This document shows positions 31,173-38,850 of a stretch of 40,188 nt of DNA, in pieces. The notes below the pieces were generated by a model. The model did no database searches. It saw nothing but the letters and a program-made list of their open reading frames with translations, and had not been told where the DNA came from. The translations under genes were made by a program, and so were the position numbers. Origin of the DNA: a virus; IMG/VR virus record IMGVR_UViG_3300009545_000041, positions 1 to 40,188 of that record. One strand, given 5' to 3'. Each line of letters begins with the position of its first letter. Position 1 is the stretch's first letter.

Positions 31173-33392
31173 ATGAATGTAGGTGTAATGGTAGCCAAGG
31201 CCGGGACTTCCGACAACCTCACCGCCGCACTGGAGTGGCTTTCCGCAGGTTGCAGTGTCATCCCGATCCGCGCCGATGGATCGAAGAAGCCGGCCATTGA
31301 GTGGAAGAAGTACCAGTCCCAGCGGCCGACCGAAGCCGAGGTCCGTCGCTGGTGGTCGAGCAACCCGGAGTACGGGATCGCCGTCATCACCGGGGCCGTC
31401 TCGGGCGGCCTGGAGATGACCGAGCTGGAGGCCCGCGCCACCGATGGTGAGCACTTCGACAAGATCCAGGAGGTGGCCGATGTCGAATTCGACAACTGGG
31501 ACAAGTGGGTTCTCGGGCACAGGACATATGCCGAACACACCCCTTCTGGGGGAATTCACCTTCTTTATCGAGTTGGGGACGGCACAGTTCCTGGCAACAC
31601 TAAGATTGCCAATAACGTCAGTAACGAATGTCTCGCCGAGACCCGAGGTGAGGGCGGCTACGTAATCGTCGCCCCGACCGGCGGCAAGGTCCACGCGACC
31701 GGCGAGGACTGGAGGGCCATCAACGGCTGCCTACCCCGGGGAATCCAGACGATTCCGTTCAGCCTCCGCAATGAGCTGCACAACGTCCTCAAGACGGCCC
31801 TTGACGAGCGACCGCCGGCCGCGGTTCTTCCGTCACGTGAGGCTCCGCAGTACACGGCCATGACGCCGGCCCATCGTGCCTTGTCGGACTTCGAGAGTCC
31901 CGGCAACCACTACGAGCGGGTCACCTCCTGGGCGGACATCCTGGAACCGCACGGCTGGACTTTCAGCCACCATCAGGGCAGCGAAGACTTCTGGGTCCGC
32001 CCCGGCAAGGACCCGAAGCTGGGCCACTCGGCCTCCACGGGATATGCCGCCGACCGTGACCGTATGTACGTCTTCTCCTCCTCGGCAGGCCTCCCGATCG
32101 AGCAGTCTCTGACGAAGTTCTACGTCTACACGGAGCTGAACCACAACGGTGACTTCGTTGCGGCGGCAACTACCCTTCGCCGGCTCGGATATGGGGCAGA
32201 CCGTCCAAATCCGTACGAGGATGAAAATTGGGATGCCCTGATGGGGCCGCCCGAGCAGGAACAACGGTCTGAGAAGCCCGCTGCGGCCTCAGGGTCGGGA
32301 GAGCCTGGTAAGAGGAAGCTCCGCGCTCGCTTCCTGAATACCTTCACGATGCAGCGGGTCAAGTGGGTGTGGCAGGACCGCATCCCTCTCGGCGAGATAA
32401 CCCTTGTGGCGGGGAGGGAAGGGACAGGAAAGTCAACCATCCTGGCAAAGTGGGCGGCCGAAATAACCACGGGTCGGATGCCGGGTGAGTTCTTCGGCCG
32501 TCCTCGCCGGGTCATCTATATCGCCGCCGAGGACTCCTGGGAGAAGACGATCTATCCCCGCCTTGTGGCGGCCGGTGCCGATCCCAGCATGATTATCAGC
32601 ATCGATCTTGATCCAGAGTGCGGGGATTTCGGGTCACCGGAGTTCCCGGTGGACTGCCTGGAACTGGAGAGGATGATCAAGGAATACGACGTCGGCGTGG
32701 TCATGTTCGACCCACTCCTGTCGAACATCTCCCCCAAGATCGACGTCAACAAGAACCGCGAGCTTCGACAGGCCCTTGAGCCACTTCGCAAGGTGGCCGA
32801 GCGAACCGAGTCCGCGATTATCGGGCTTTCCCACATGAACAAGTCGACCGGGACAGATGTCTCGTCCAAGCTGGTCGGATCTCGAGCCTTCACCGAAGTG
32901 GCCAGGGCAATCATCAGCGTGGCCAAAGCTCCAAGGGAGAAGTCGGGAGACGAGGAAGAGGAATTCTTCGGCCAGGATCAGGAGTTCATCCTGGATCAGG
33001 AGAAGAACAACCTAGGCGCCTGCAACTTCCCGGGCATCACCTATCGGATCGTCACCGCGACCATGCCGGCCATCGGCAATCCGAGCGAACTCATCACCAC
33101 CAATAGGGTGGAGTTCACCGGGGAAACCCGCATGACCGTGCAGGAGATCCTGAACGGAACCGGCAAGGACGACAAAGAAGACAACCTTGACCGAGTGGTT
33201 GCTTACGTCGAGAAGCAGTTCTCCAGGAACAGCCTTCTGGTGAGCCCATCAGAAGTAAAGACAGCCCTCGGGTTGCTGGAGAATTCCACCTATTCGGCCC
33301 TCAGCCGAGCGGTTGGAAAGGGCAGGCTGTCCAGTCCTCGTCGAGGTCTTTATGGACCGCCAGGAGCTATCGGTGGGGGTCTGCGAGAATGA
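31173..33392 (+). CDS. Primase-polymerase / RepA-like helicase
   Basis: A 739-residue replication protein. Residues 15-200 are a Prim-Pol domain (ALEWLSAGCSVIPIRADG, YGIAVITG, HTPSGGIHLLYRV, GGYVIVAPTG). Residues 390-620 are a RecA/RepA-type ATPase with Walker A GREGTGKST (residues 414-422), VIYIAAED, and Walker B VGVVMFDP. The last 60 residues look like a winged helix. A Met 15 bases further in (31188) is an alternative start; neither has a good ribosome site. It would prime and unwind phage DNA. Confidence 0.88.
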   Translation: MNVGVMVAKAGTSDNLTAALEWLSAGCSVIPIRADGSKKPAIEWKKYQSQRPTEAEVRRWWSSNPEYGIAVITGAVSGGLEMTELEARATDGEHFDKIQEVADVEFDNWDKWVLGHRTYAEHTPSGGIHLLYRVGDGTVPGNTKIANNVSNECLAETRGEGGYVIVAPTGGKVHATGEDWRAINGCLPRGIQTIPFSLRNELHNVLKTALDERPPAAVLPSREAPQYTAMTPAHRALSDFESPGNHYERVTSWADILEPHGWTFSHHQGSEDFWVRPGKDPKLGHSASTGYAADRDRMYVFSSSAGLPIEQSLTKFYVYTELNHNGDFVAAATTLRRLGYGADRPNPYEDENWDALMGPPEQEQRSEKPAAASGSGEPGKRKLRARFLNTFTMQRVKWVWQDRIPLGEITLVAGREGTGKSTILAKWAAEITTGRMPGEFFGRPRRVIYIAAEDSWEKTIYPRLVAAGADPSMIISIDLDPECGDFGSPEFPVDCLELERMIKEYDVGVVMFDPLLSNISPKIDVNKNRELRQALEPLRKVAERTESAIIGLSHMNKSTGTDVSSKLVGSRAFTEVARAIISVAKAPREKSGDEEEEFFGQDQEFILDQEKNNLGACNFPGITYRIVTATMPAIGNPSELITTNRVEFTGETRMTVQEILNGTGKDDKEDNLDRVVAYVEKQFSRNSLLVSPSEVKTALGLLENSTYSALSRAVGKGRLSSPRRGLYGPPGAIGGGLRE

Positions 33393-33550
33393 GGCTCATC
33401 TTCTGGCGCCGTAAGTCCGAGCCGCTGAAGCACGCCTGGGGTAGTTCCTACTGGTGCCTGAGCTGCGGTGTCTACTGGTGGTCCACGGAGCCCGAGGAGT
33501 CCTACGGGGAGTGCCCCGGATACTCCGAGGACGATGACGACGAGGACTAG
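33389..33550 (+). CDS. Small zinc-ribbon-like protein
   Basis: A 53-residue protein with ATGA overlap to the helicase gene. It contains YWCLSCGVYWW, a third Cys in GECPGY, and a very acidic tail (EDDDDED). It could bind zinc as a half ribbon. Its end overlaps the convergent deaminase gene by 4 bases. Unknown role; probably replication-linked by coupling. Confidence 0.65.
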   Translation: MRLIFWRRKSEPLKHAWGSSYWCLSCGVYWWSTEPEESYGECPGYSEDDDDED

Positions 33551-34083
33551 CCCATCCAGCTCCGGCTAGCCGTCGGTCCCTGCTGACCCTGGTACCGGGA
33601 GCCCAGCCCGTCCGAGCCATAGGGCTTCCGGGCCGGGGACTTGAGCTCGAAGACGCAGAGCTGGGCGATGAGCATCCCCGGGGTCAGCATGATCGGGGAG
33701 TTGTTGACGTTCGACAGCTCCAAGGTGATCTGACCCCGGAAGCCCGGGTCGATGAAGCCTGCGGTGGAGTGGACCATGAGTCCGAGCCGGCCAAGGCTGC
33801 TCTTGCCCTCCACACGGGCCGCATACTCGTCACAGAGGCCAATGGTCTCGATGGTGTTGGCCAGCACGAACATCCCAGGGGCCAGCGGCCAGCTCTCCCC
33901 CTGGGGGATCATCAGCTGATTGGTGTTGGTCGGATTCTTCGGCCAGATCCGGGGCTGATACCCGAAGATCAGAATCGTGTCGCTGAGGCTCAGGTCGATC
34001 GAGGCCGGCTGCATCACGCCGGGCGGATTGACCACCAGGCAGCCGGAGTCCATCGCTGCTTGCAGATCCCCATCGGAAAGCAT
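33547..34083 (-). CDS. dcd: dCTP deaminase (bifunctional dCTP deaminase/dUTPase type)
   Basis: A 178-residue enzyme, start MLSDGDLQ (a second ATG one codon upstream is possible). Signature: GKSSLGRLGLMVHSTAGF, IDPGFRGQITLELSN with the catalytic Glu in TLEL, and YQGQQGPTASRS at the end. The HSTAGFIDPGF form is the one I recall from mycobacterial bifunctional Dcd, which makes dUMP directly from dCTP. It supplies dUMP for dTTP synthesis and supports an actinobacterial host. Confidence 0.92.
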   Translation of the reverse strand: MLSDGDLQAAMDSGCLVVNPPGVMQPASIDLSLSDTILIFGYQPRIWPKNPTNTNQLMIPQGESWPLAPGMFVLANTIETIGLCDEYAARVEGKSSLGRLGLMVHSTAGFIDPGFRGQITLELSNVNNSPIMLTPGMLIAQLCVFELKSPARKPYGSDGLGSRYQGQQGPTASRSWMG

Positions 34084-34102
34084 CATCCTGCGAGGCTAGC
34101 AA

Positions 34103-34126
34103 GGTGTTCGGTCAATACCGAACACC
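34103..34126. promoter_or_regulatory. Perfect 10-bp inverted repeat upstream of dcd
   Basis: GGTGTTCGGT (34103-34112), CAAT, ACCGAACACC (34117-34126) lies about 20 bases before the dcd start and after the stop of the preceding gene. GTGTTCGG occurs again at 34158-34165. It could be an operator for dcd or a hairpin that reduces read-through. Confidence 0.5.
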
Positions 34127-34132
34127 GAACAC

Positions 34133-34417
34133 TCAGCACGGGCAGTGCTTGGTCCTGGAGTGTTCGGGGTTGGGGAAGTGGCCGGTGGCCCTCTTCTCCA
34201 GGTTGGCGCAGAGACCCTTGAGCTCGGTCACCGGCATCTTGCCGGCCGTGGCCTTCCCGACATGGGTCAGACAGCGACAGAAGGCACAGGGCTCGGCCCA
34301 GCGGATCTTCGCTGCACCCTTGCCGGTGGTCCAATATGCCCGAAGGCGTTCGGTGTCACCGGGATGGGCGATCTCGCCACCGGACGCCGTGACGGCGATA
34401 CGGTCCTGGATCGTCAT
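34133..34417 (-). CDS. Conserved actinophage protein of unknown function
   Basis: A 94-residue protein, start MTIQDRIAV at 34417 behind AGGAG. The pattern LRAYWTTGKGAAKIRW, FCRCL, KGLCANLEKRATG, and a Cys-rich end (KHCPC) matches a family often seen in actinophages, usually without assigned function. The cysteines and histidines may bind metal. Confidence 0.75.
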   Translation of the reverse strand: MTIQDRIAVTASGGEIAHPGDTERLRAYWTTGKGAAKIRWAEPCAFCRCLTHVGKATAGKMPVTELKGLCANLEKRATGHFPNPEHSRTKHCPC

Positions 34418-34432
34418 ATCCACTCCTATGCT

Positions 34433-34477
34433 CCACGGCCGGGGGAGCGGATGGGGGCGCTGCGACCCCGGCCGTGG
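34433..34477 (-). terminator. 12-bp hairpin between the virion-like gene and its neighbour
   Basis: CCACGGCCGGGG (34433-34444) and CCCCGGCCGTGG (34466-34477) are perfect inverted repeats with a 21-base loop. No T-run follows, so termination may be partial; it may also stabilise the upstream mRNA. Confidence 0.5.
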
Positions 34478-34494
34478 GGTATCTAGATCCTAGA

Positions 34495-35022
34495 TCAGGA
34501 CACGAACACCAGGGGCACGACCAGCGAGGCCGCCGGAGTGGCGATGGTGGCCGGCGCCACACCCAGAAGACCGGACCCGGACGTAACCGCCAGGCCCTTA
34601 TCCCCGGTCAGGATGCCCGCGTTATTGAGCAGACCAGCGGCCTGGGCCGGCGCGGACAGCAGGGTGGGAACCGTGGTCGCGGTGAAGTTGATGCCGATCC
34701 AGTAGATGCCGGACACCGCGATAGTCACGGGAGCTGCGAGGGCCTTGGTGACCAGGGTGTTGGCACCCAGAGCCGTGGTGGTCTGGTCGGCGGTCTGGGC
34801 GACCTTGGCCGGAGTGGCTGCGGCCGAGTAGAGGGCGAACCACCAGTGGGTGGGAGTGCCGGCAGCCGTGGTGGCCGACACGACGGAGATGTTGCTGATC
34901 TTCTGGCCGGCTCCCAGCTTGAAGGAGACCGAGGTCATGACACCGGAGGTCAGGGCCGCACCGTTGGCAGTCGCCAGGTAGCGGTAGTCGGTGAGATCAC
35001 CGATGTTGGGAACGAAGGGCAT
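34495..35022 (-). CDS. Virion-like beta-structured protein outside the structural module
   Basis: A 175-residue protein starting MPFVPNIGDL at 35022 (TTG and GTG codons lie just upstream). It is Ala, Thr, Val and Gly rich, with ISNISVVSATTAAGTPTHW and GIYWIGINFTATTVPTL, a pattern I associate with phage decoration, fibre or minor tail proteins. It sits in the small-gene early operon, has its own flanking hairpin and 73 bases of upstream space. Confidence 0.55.
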   Translation of the reverse strand: MPFVPNIGDLTDYRYLATANGAALTSGVMTSVSFKLGAGQKISNISVVSATTAAGTPTHWWFALYSAAATPAKVAQTADQTTTALGANTLVTKALAAPVTIAVSGIYWIGINFTATTVPTLLSAPAQAAGLLNNAGILTGDKGLAVTSGSGLLGVAPATIATPAASLVVPLVFVS

Positions 35023-35095
35023 GTCAGACACCAATCTGGGCGATGCCGGCCGCAGTCCCAGCCGGTCACCGCCCAGAGTAGATCAATCTGCGTAC

Positions 35096-35317
35096 TTAGT
35101 CCGCCACTCGCCAGGCGACCGCAGACTCTTCGACCAGATAGGTCGTGATGGCGTGGAACTTGTTCAGCTGACGAACCCGACGCTTCCCCATCCGCTCAGC
35201 CTGGTTCGCTTCCGTGTACGGGCCATAGGTCTGTAGCTCGTTACGGGCATTGGGCCAGGTCACGTTGACCACCACCCGGAAGACGGTGTTGTTGTCGTGC
35301 TCCATCTCGCGAGCCAT
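35096..35317 (-). CDS. Small basic protein
   Basis: A 73-residue protein starting at an ATGA overlap with the preceding gene. It combines a short beta part (TVFRVVVNVTWPNA) and a helix with KRRVRQLNKF. No family is recognised. Confidence 0.65.
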   Translation of the reverse strand: MAREMEHDNNTVFRVVVNVTWPNARNELQTYGPYTEANQAERMGKRRVRQLNKFHAITTYLVEESAVAWRVAD

Positions 35318-35703
35318 CAGAGCTCCTCCACATGCTCCCGGATGATCGCCGCGATCTCGGGGAACGAATCCCCGTTGTCGTTGTGGATCATCAGAGAGTC
35401 GATCGAGCCGGGGCCGAAATCACCGCTAGCGGAATCCATTCCGGCCCACTCGGTGACACAATCCGGAAGGTTGGCTCCATTGGTGCCGAAGTTCCAGCCA
35501 CCGAGTCCCGGAAGGGCGTTCTCCTGAGCCGCCCCGAAGGGGGTCTTCACCCCCGCCTTGTTTGCCAGGTCGCAGAGAACGCCGAGGCAGCAGTACTTTG
35601 GCGGCCCCGAGGAAGGGTGATGCAGTACCAGGTGACCCTTGCCCTGCTCATACAGGCCGGACTCCAGGGCCAATGCCCAGATCTCGGCGATCTCCGGCTT
35701 CAC
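35317..35703 (-). CDS. CCLGVLC-family small phage protein (copy 2)
   Basis: A 128-residue paralogue of the 25077 and 36104 proteins: WALALESGLYEQGKG, YCCLGVLCDLA, a Trp in VTEWAG, IHNDNGDSFPEIAAIIREH. The double Cys and the C-terminal aspartate/helix block are conserved. It overlaps both neighbours by 4 or fewer bases. Unknown function. Confidence 0.75.
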   Translation of the reverse strand: MKPEIAEIWALALESGLYEQGKGHLVLHHPSSGPPKYCCLGVLCDLANKAGVKTPFGAAQENALPGLGGWNFGTNGANLPDCVTEWAGMDSASGDFGPGSIDSLMIHNDNGDSFPEIAAIIREHVEEL

Positions 35704-36107
35704 AGCTCGATCCCGGTGACCCTGGTGACGTGGGCCTTGAAGAGTTCGAACTTCTCCCGCGTCTTCGCCAGCGGGCCAGAGGCGTCATGGGTGCAGAAGA
35801 AGACCCGGTCCTCAAAGCGCTCACCGTCGCCGGAACGACGGCCGTCGAAGCCGAGAACCTTGAGGGCCTCGACCGGGATATCCAACCGCTCGATGTCCTT
35901 CCAGGACTTCCCGGACGCCAGCAGGATGTGGCCGGCCAGGCAAGCCATGGTCCCGCACGGCGGGTCTCCTTCCTCGGGCATCTCCATCGGGTTGCCCTCG
36001 TCGTCCCAGTACGTCAGGAACTCCTCCTGGCCCCAGCTGTTCAGGTGATCCTGGGCGTGCTGGATGCCGGCCTTGAGGGCCTCGGGGTTCGGTACGTCGA
36101 TGGTCAC
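35700..36107 (-). CDS. Cys-containing small phage protein
   Basis: A 135-residue protein with CGTMACLAGHILLASG in the middle and a C-terminal basic helix. The Cys-x3-Cys-Leu-Ala-Gly block resembles a group of small phage proteins with CGTxxCxAG. It is sandwiched between two CCLGV paralogues with 4-base overlaps, which suggests a functional link. Confidence 0.7.
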   Translation of the reverse strand: MTIDVPNPEALKAGIQHAQDHLNSWGQEEFLTYWDDEGNPMEMPEEGDPPCGTMACLAGHILLASGKSWKDIERLDIPVEALKVLGFDGRRSGDGERFEDRVFFCTHDASGPLAKTREKFELFKAHVTRVTGIEL

Positions 36108-36505
36108 AGCGACTCCCAGTTCTCACGGATGACACGGGCGATTTCATTGAAGTCGGCTTCCTCGCTGTCGTTCATGCCCATCAGCGAGGCGAAACCGTCG
36201 ACCATCCCGGGATGGCCGTCCCCATCGAAGACACCGCCGGAAGTCTTGAAGCCGAACCATGACTGCACCCTGTGCGTCATTCCGCAGGCTTCACCGTCGA
36301 ACTCGACAACCCCGCGCGAATCGATCTCCTCGGACAGGTCGATCCCATTTCCCTGGGCCAACCGAGTGGCCACCCCGAGGCAGCAGTTCCGCACCGACTC
36401 GGTGCCGTCCTCATTCCGGATGTGGCGCTCCAGGACCTTGAAACCCTGGATGTACCGACCGGACTCCAGGGCCTCGGCCAGCAGTAATGCCCGTTCATGA
36501 TTCAT
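36104..36505 (-). CDS. CCLGV-family small phage protein (copy 3)
   Basis: A 133-residue protein starting MNHERALLLAEALESG at 36505. It has the family blocks ALESGRYIQGFKVL, NCCLGVATRLAQG, VQSWFGF and DFNEIARVIRENW. The longer upstream frame is antisense to a likely plus-strand gene and is not used. The ribosome site GGAAGG is 11 bases away, a little far. Confidence 0.72.
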   Translation of the reverse strand: MNHERALLLAEALESGRYIQGFKVLERHIRNEDGTESVRNCCLGVATRLAQGNGIDLSEEIDSRGVVEFDGEACGMTHRVQSWFGFKTSGGVFDGDGHPGMVDGFASLMGMNDSEEADFNEIARVIRENWESL

Positions 36506-36899
36506 GTGCGTGTGATCCTTCCTCGATGGGTATCTGGTCATCATGACCACTACCTTTGACCTGTTGTTCTTCCTGCTCGCGGCCGTCCTTTTCGGGATCG
36601 CGGTCTTCAACATCCCGTTCCAGGTGAAGCTCATCGCCGCCGGGCTCTGCAGCTTCACCATCCCATCCGTCCTGGCCGCCGCTCACGTCCACTGAGAAGC
36701 CAGGATCGCCGACCTCCGGGTAGGCCACCACCGCATCCACGGACTCGGGGCGGATATAGACCAGGAAGCCGCTGCCCACCTCCTCGATATAGCCCCAGCT
36801 GAAACCAGTTACGTCGCCCAGATCGTTCTTCTTGACCTCGAATCGTGTGACATGAACCGTCACGGTTTTCCCCGTACTCAGTGTGAGCTCGACTCGCAT
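36495..36899 (-). CDS. Small protein with low-complexity acidic tail
   Basis: A 134-residue frame starting MRVELTLSTGKTVTVHV. The first 70 residues look like a folded beta domain (FSWGYIEEVGSGFLVYIRPESVD). Residues 72-134 are hydrophilic low complexity (DGREQEEQQVKG) and have poor GC at third codon positions. That part is antisense to a plus-strand frame with good codon use, so the tail may be a passive read-through. Confidence 0.55.
   Translation of the reverse strand: MRVELTLSTGKTVTVHVTRFEVKKNDLGDVTGFSWGYIEEVGSGFLVYIRPESVDAVVAYPEVGDPGFSVDVSGGQDGWDGEAAEPGGDELHLERDVEDRDPEKDGREQEEQQVKGSGHDDQIPIEEGSHAHES
36543..36695 (+). CDS. Small membrane protein antisense to a minus-strand gene
   Basis: A 50-residue frame (starts MTTTFDLLFFLLAAVLFGI) with two transmembrane helices (about residues 6-22 and 28-46). 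About 46 of 50 third codon positions are G or C, while the antisense frame is poor. The form resembles a common family of tiny two-helix phage membrane proteins (FNIPFQVKLIAAGL block). No strong ribosome site is seen, and it would need a plus-strand promoter in a leftward region. Confidence 0.5.
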   Translation: MTTTFDLLFFLLAAVLFGIAVFNIPFQVKLIAAGLCSFTIPSVLAAAHVH

Positions 36900-36906
36900 G
36901 TGACAC

Positions 36907-37179
36907 TCAGTTCCTCTCCTGCATTTCGTTCTCGTAGTCCTCGCGGCGCTGCAGCTCCAGTTCGAGCTGCCGGACCCTCCACTCCAGCCGGGCGATCCTG
37001 GACTCCTGGGTCTCGGTTCTCCTGCAGCCGTAGCTCTCAAGGATCTCATCGCTCAGAGGCCACCACGGAGACAGGGAATGGAGGCGATACCACTGCATGC
37101 CCCGCTCAAGTTTGACCTCGAAGCCGGCAGTGAGCTCATCCATGCTCCATTGGTACTGCGGCTCCGGTTCCTGATCCAT
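36907..37179 (-). CDS. Small protein with C-terminal coiled coil
   Basis: A 90-residue protein starting MDQEPEPQYQ; its ATG overlaps the preceding stop (TGATG). Residues 60-85 are a heptad-like helix (ESRIARLEWRVRQLELELQ). N-terminal half has WYRLHSLSPWWPL. Unknown function. Confidence 0.65.
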   Translation of the reverse strand: MDQEPEPQYQWSMDELTAGFEVKLERGMQWYRLHSLSPWWPLSDEILESYGCRRTETQESRIARLEWRVRQLELELQRREDYENEMQERN

Positions 37180-37277
37180 CAGAAGCCGTAGAAGCCGGAG
37201 TATCCAAGGAAGACGACACCCATGAAGATCAGGCTCACCGGTGCCGCCACCCTGCAGAAGTCCTGGATGATCTTCAT
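37179..37277 (-). CDS. 32-residue membrane peptide
   Basis: A tiny frame (MKIIQDFCRVAAPVSLIF...) with one transmembrane helix (about residues 10-28). It is bounded by an ATGA overlap upstream and a TGATG overlap downstream, which strongly suggests real translation. Unknown function. Confidence 0.6.
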   Translation of the reverse strand: MKIIQDFCRVAAPVSLIFMGVVFLGYSGFYGF

Positions 37278-37507
37278 CGCCGATCGACCAACTTTCGGAC
37301 CCGGTTCGGGTTGATACCGGTGCCCTCCTGGATCTCCTGGGGCGTATGCTCCCTGGCCAGTTCGCGGATCTCATCGGATCGCATCTGGGCGAGCACGGCG
37401 GGGACCTGCTGACCGTAGAACTCGATGAGGCTGGCCATCGTGACCACCCTTTCCATCGGAGTCAGACCCTCAAGGTCCTTCTCGCTCAACTCATTGAGAT
37501 CGTGCAT
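37274..37507 (-). CDS. Small HTH-like protein
   Basis: A 77-residue helical protein. The last 35 residues (EIRELAREHTPQEIQEGTG followed by INPNRVRKLVDRR) look like a helix-turn-helix for DNA binding. Could be a small regulator of the operon. Family not identified. Confidence 0.65.
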   Translation of the reverse strand: MHDLNELSEKDLEGLTPMERVVTMASLIEFYGQQVPAVLAQMRSDEIRELAREHTPQEIQEGTGINPNRVRKLVDRR

Positions 37508-37510
37508 GTG

Positions 37511-37783
37511 TCACTCCTCCTGGACTTTCTTCTGGACTTTCTTCTGGATCTCTTCGTATTGCTCGGGCGTCACGACGAGGTACTTCTCGCCGACCTTTCC
37601 GGCCATGGAAGCCTGACCGGCGAAGAAGGCATGCCGCCAGATCATCTCGACCCACGACCGGATCTGAACGTGGTTGTTGCTGATCAAGTCCTCCACGGAT
37701 TCACCCGGCTTCGGACTGATCGACAACACCCGCTCGATCATGCGCACATACATCTCAGTCTCAGGCGGGGGCTCGATTGTCAT
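37511..37783 (-). CDS. Small helical protein
   Basis: A 90-residue protein starting MTIEPPPETEM five bases after AGGAG (three nearby ATGs; this one is best placed). Central part VEMIWRHAFFAGQAS; the end repeats QKKVQKKVQEE. It overlaps the preceding gene by 23 bases. Unknown function. Confidence 0.65.
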   Translation of the reverse strand: MTIEPPPETEMYVRMIERVLSISPKPGESVEDLISNNHVQIRSWVEMIWRHAFFAGQASMAGKVGEKYLVVTPEQYEEIQKKVQKKVQEE

Positions 37784-37994
37784 CATCACTCCTAACATCG
37801 CCGTCCCGGACCTCGTTGATCATCTCCAGGAAGCACCTCTGGCAGTTGCACTCGCCTGCGCCCGCAGTCTCCCGGAACCAGTCATGAACCCAGTCCAGCG
37901 TGGAGGTCACGATGGTCCTCAGGTTCTCCGGTTCCGGGACCCCGAAGTACTTCAAATCCCTCTTCACGAAGGCAAGGACTGACGGTTCACTCAT
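37761..37994 (-). CDS. Small Cys-containing protein
   Basis: A 77-residue protein with CNCQRC near residue 50, a possible metal site, and an acidic tail (DGDVRSDDDN). It overlaps neighbours on both sides. No family recognised. Confidence 0.65.
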   Translation of the reverse strand: MSEPSVLAFVKRDLKYFGVPEPENLRTIVTSTLDWVHDWFRETAGAGECNCQRCFLEMINEVRDGDVRSDDDNRAPA

Positions 37995-38148
37995 CGATCT
38001 TCACCCCATTCTGGTCGGCGTGCATCAGCCGCAGGGTCTCCTCGGTGGGCCAGCCGTACCGGTTCCAGAGATTGAACAGAAACCTCGCCACCCGAAACAT
38101 CCCGTAGCCGGTGTTCACGACGATCTCGTCATCGGCCGGATCAGTCAT
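37987..38148 (-). CDS. Small protein of unknown function
   Basis: A 53-residue protein starting MTDPADDEIV. It contains FRVARFLFNLWNRYGWPTEE, an amphipathic helix. Overlaps the preceding and following genes by a few bases. Unknown. Confidence 0.6.
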   Translation of the reverse strand: MTDPADDEIVVNTGYGMFRVARFLFNLWNRYGWPTEETLRLMHADQNGVKIDE

Positions 38149-38542
38149 CTCCGCCAACCCCCAGGGCCCCCTTGGCCCGCTCAATGATCCGGGTGAGAGT
38201 GACGATCCTGCGCTCCTCGCTCATCTGATCCGGATTCGAGTCGTCCATCGAGGCCAGCCACATCGCGAACTGTTCCAGCCGGTCAGCGGATGCCTGCAGC
38301 TCGTCGTAACGGTTGCGAAGATCCTTAACCTCATTGAAGGCGAGAATCGGGATGTCCGGTATCAGGACTCCGTACAGCGGACATGACTCGTAGTCCATGG
38401 GGTCCGCGCCGGTCCACTTGTAGATCTCCCAGAAGGTGCCACGATAAGCGTTGACCAGGTCATGGTCGAGCTTGGCCTGAGCCTTCGGGTAAAGATCCAT
38501 CTGCAAGGAGGCCATCATCTGATTCCAGGTCTCGTCATCCAT
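38141..38542 (-). CDS. Helical protein of unknown function
   Basis: A 133-residue protein, ATG 38542 in a TGATG junction (a GTG one codon earlier is also possible). N-terminal half is Trp/Tyr-rich (FWEIYKWTGADPMDYES); residues 70-130 form long helices (VKDLRNRYDELQASADRLE). Unknown function. Confidence 0.65.
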   Translation of the reverse strand: MDDETWNQMMASLQMDLYPKAQAKLDHDLVNAYRGTFWEIYKWTGADPMDYESCPLYGVLIPDIPILAFNEVKDLRNRYDELQASADRLEQFAMWLASMDDSNPDQMSEERRIVTLTRIIERAKGALGVGGDD

Positions 38543-38850
38543 CACGGTGCGATCCCCTCATCCCAGAAGTAGCCCTCATCGCAGTCATCGGTATCCTCGG
38601 CGTCACCTCCGTGATGGAGCGAGCAATCCGGAGAGCCGCACGACTCGTATTGGCGGACCCATTCCTCGTAGTCATCGCCGGTCAGGGCACGAACCATCTG
38701 GTCGATGATCCACTGCTTGTGATGGGCTCCGTCTACATTGCTGGCCTTCTCCAGGGCCTCCTCGATGGCGTAGCTCTGTTTCAACGCCAGGTCATGGAAG
38801 TAGACGAGCCTCTCCTGGATGGTCATCGGCTCAGGCCGGTTCGGACCCAT
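38542..38850 (-). CDS. Small acidic Cys/His-containing protein
   Basis: A 102-residue protein. Helical N-terminal part (IQERLVYFHDLALKQSYAIE), then CGSPDCSLHHGG, a possible zinc site, and an acidic tail (EDTDDCDEGYFWDEG). ATG adjoins the preceding TAG. Unknown. Confidence 0.65.
   Translation of the reverse strand: MGPNRPEPMTIQERLVYFHDLALKQSYAIEEALEKASNVDGAHHKQWIIDQMVRALTGDDYEEWVRQYESCGSPDCSLHHGGDAEDTDDCDEGYFWDEGIAP

Noticed and set aside
36506-36661. N-terminal extension of the third CCLGV protein
   Set aside because: The extension is antisense to the likely plus-strand membrane gene, and the family homology begins at MNHERA.
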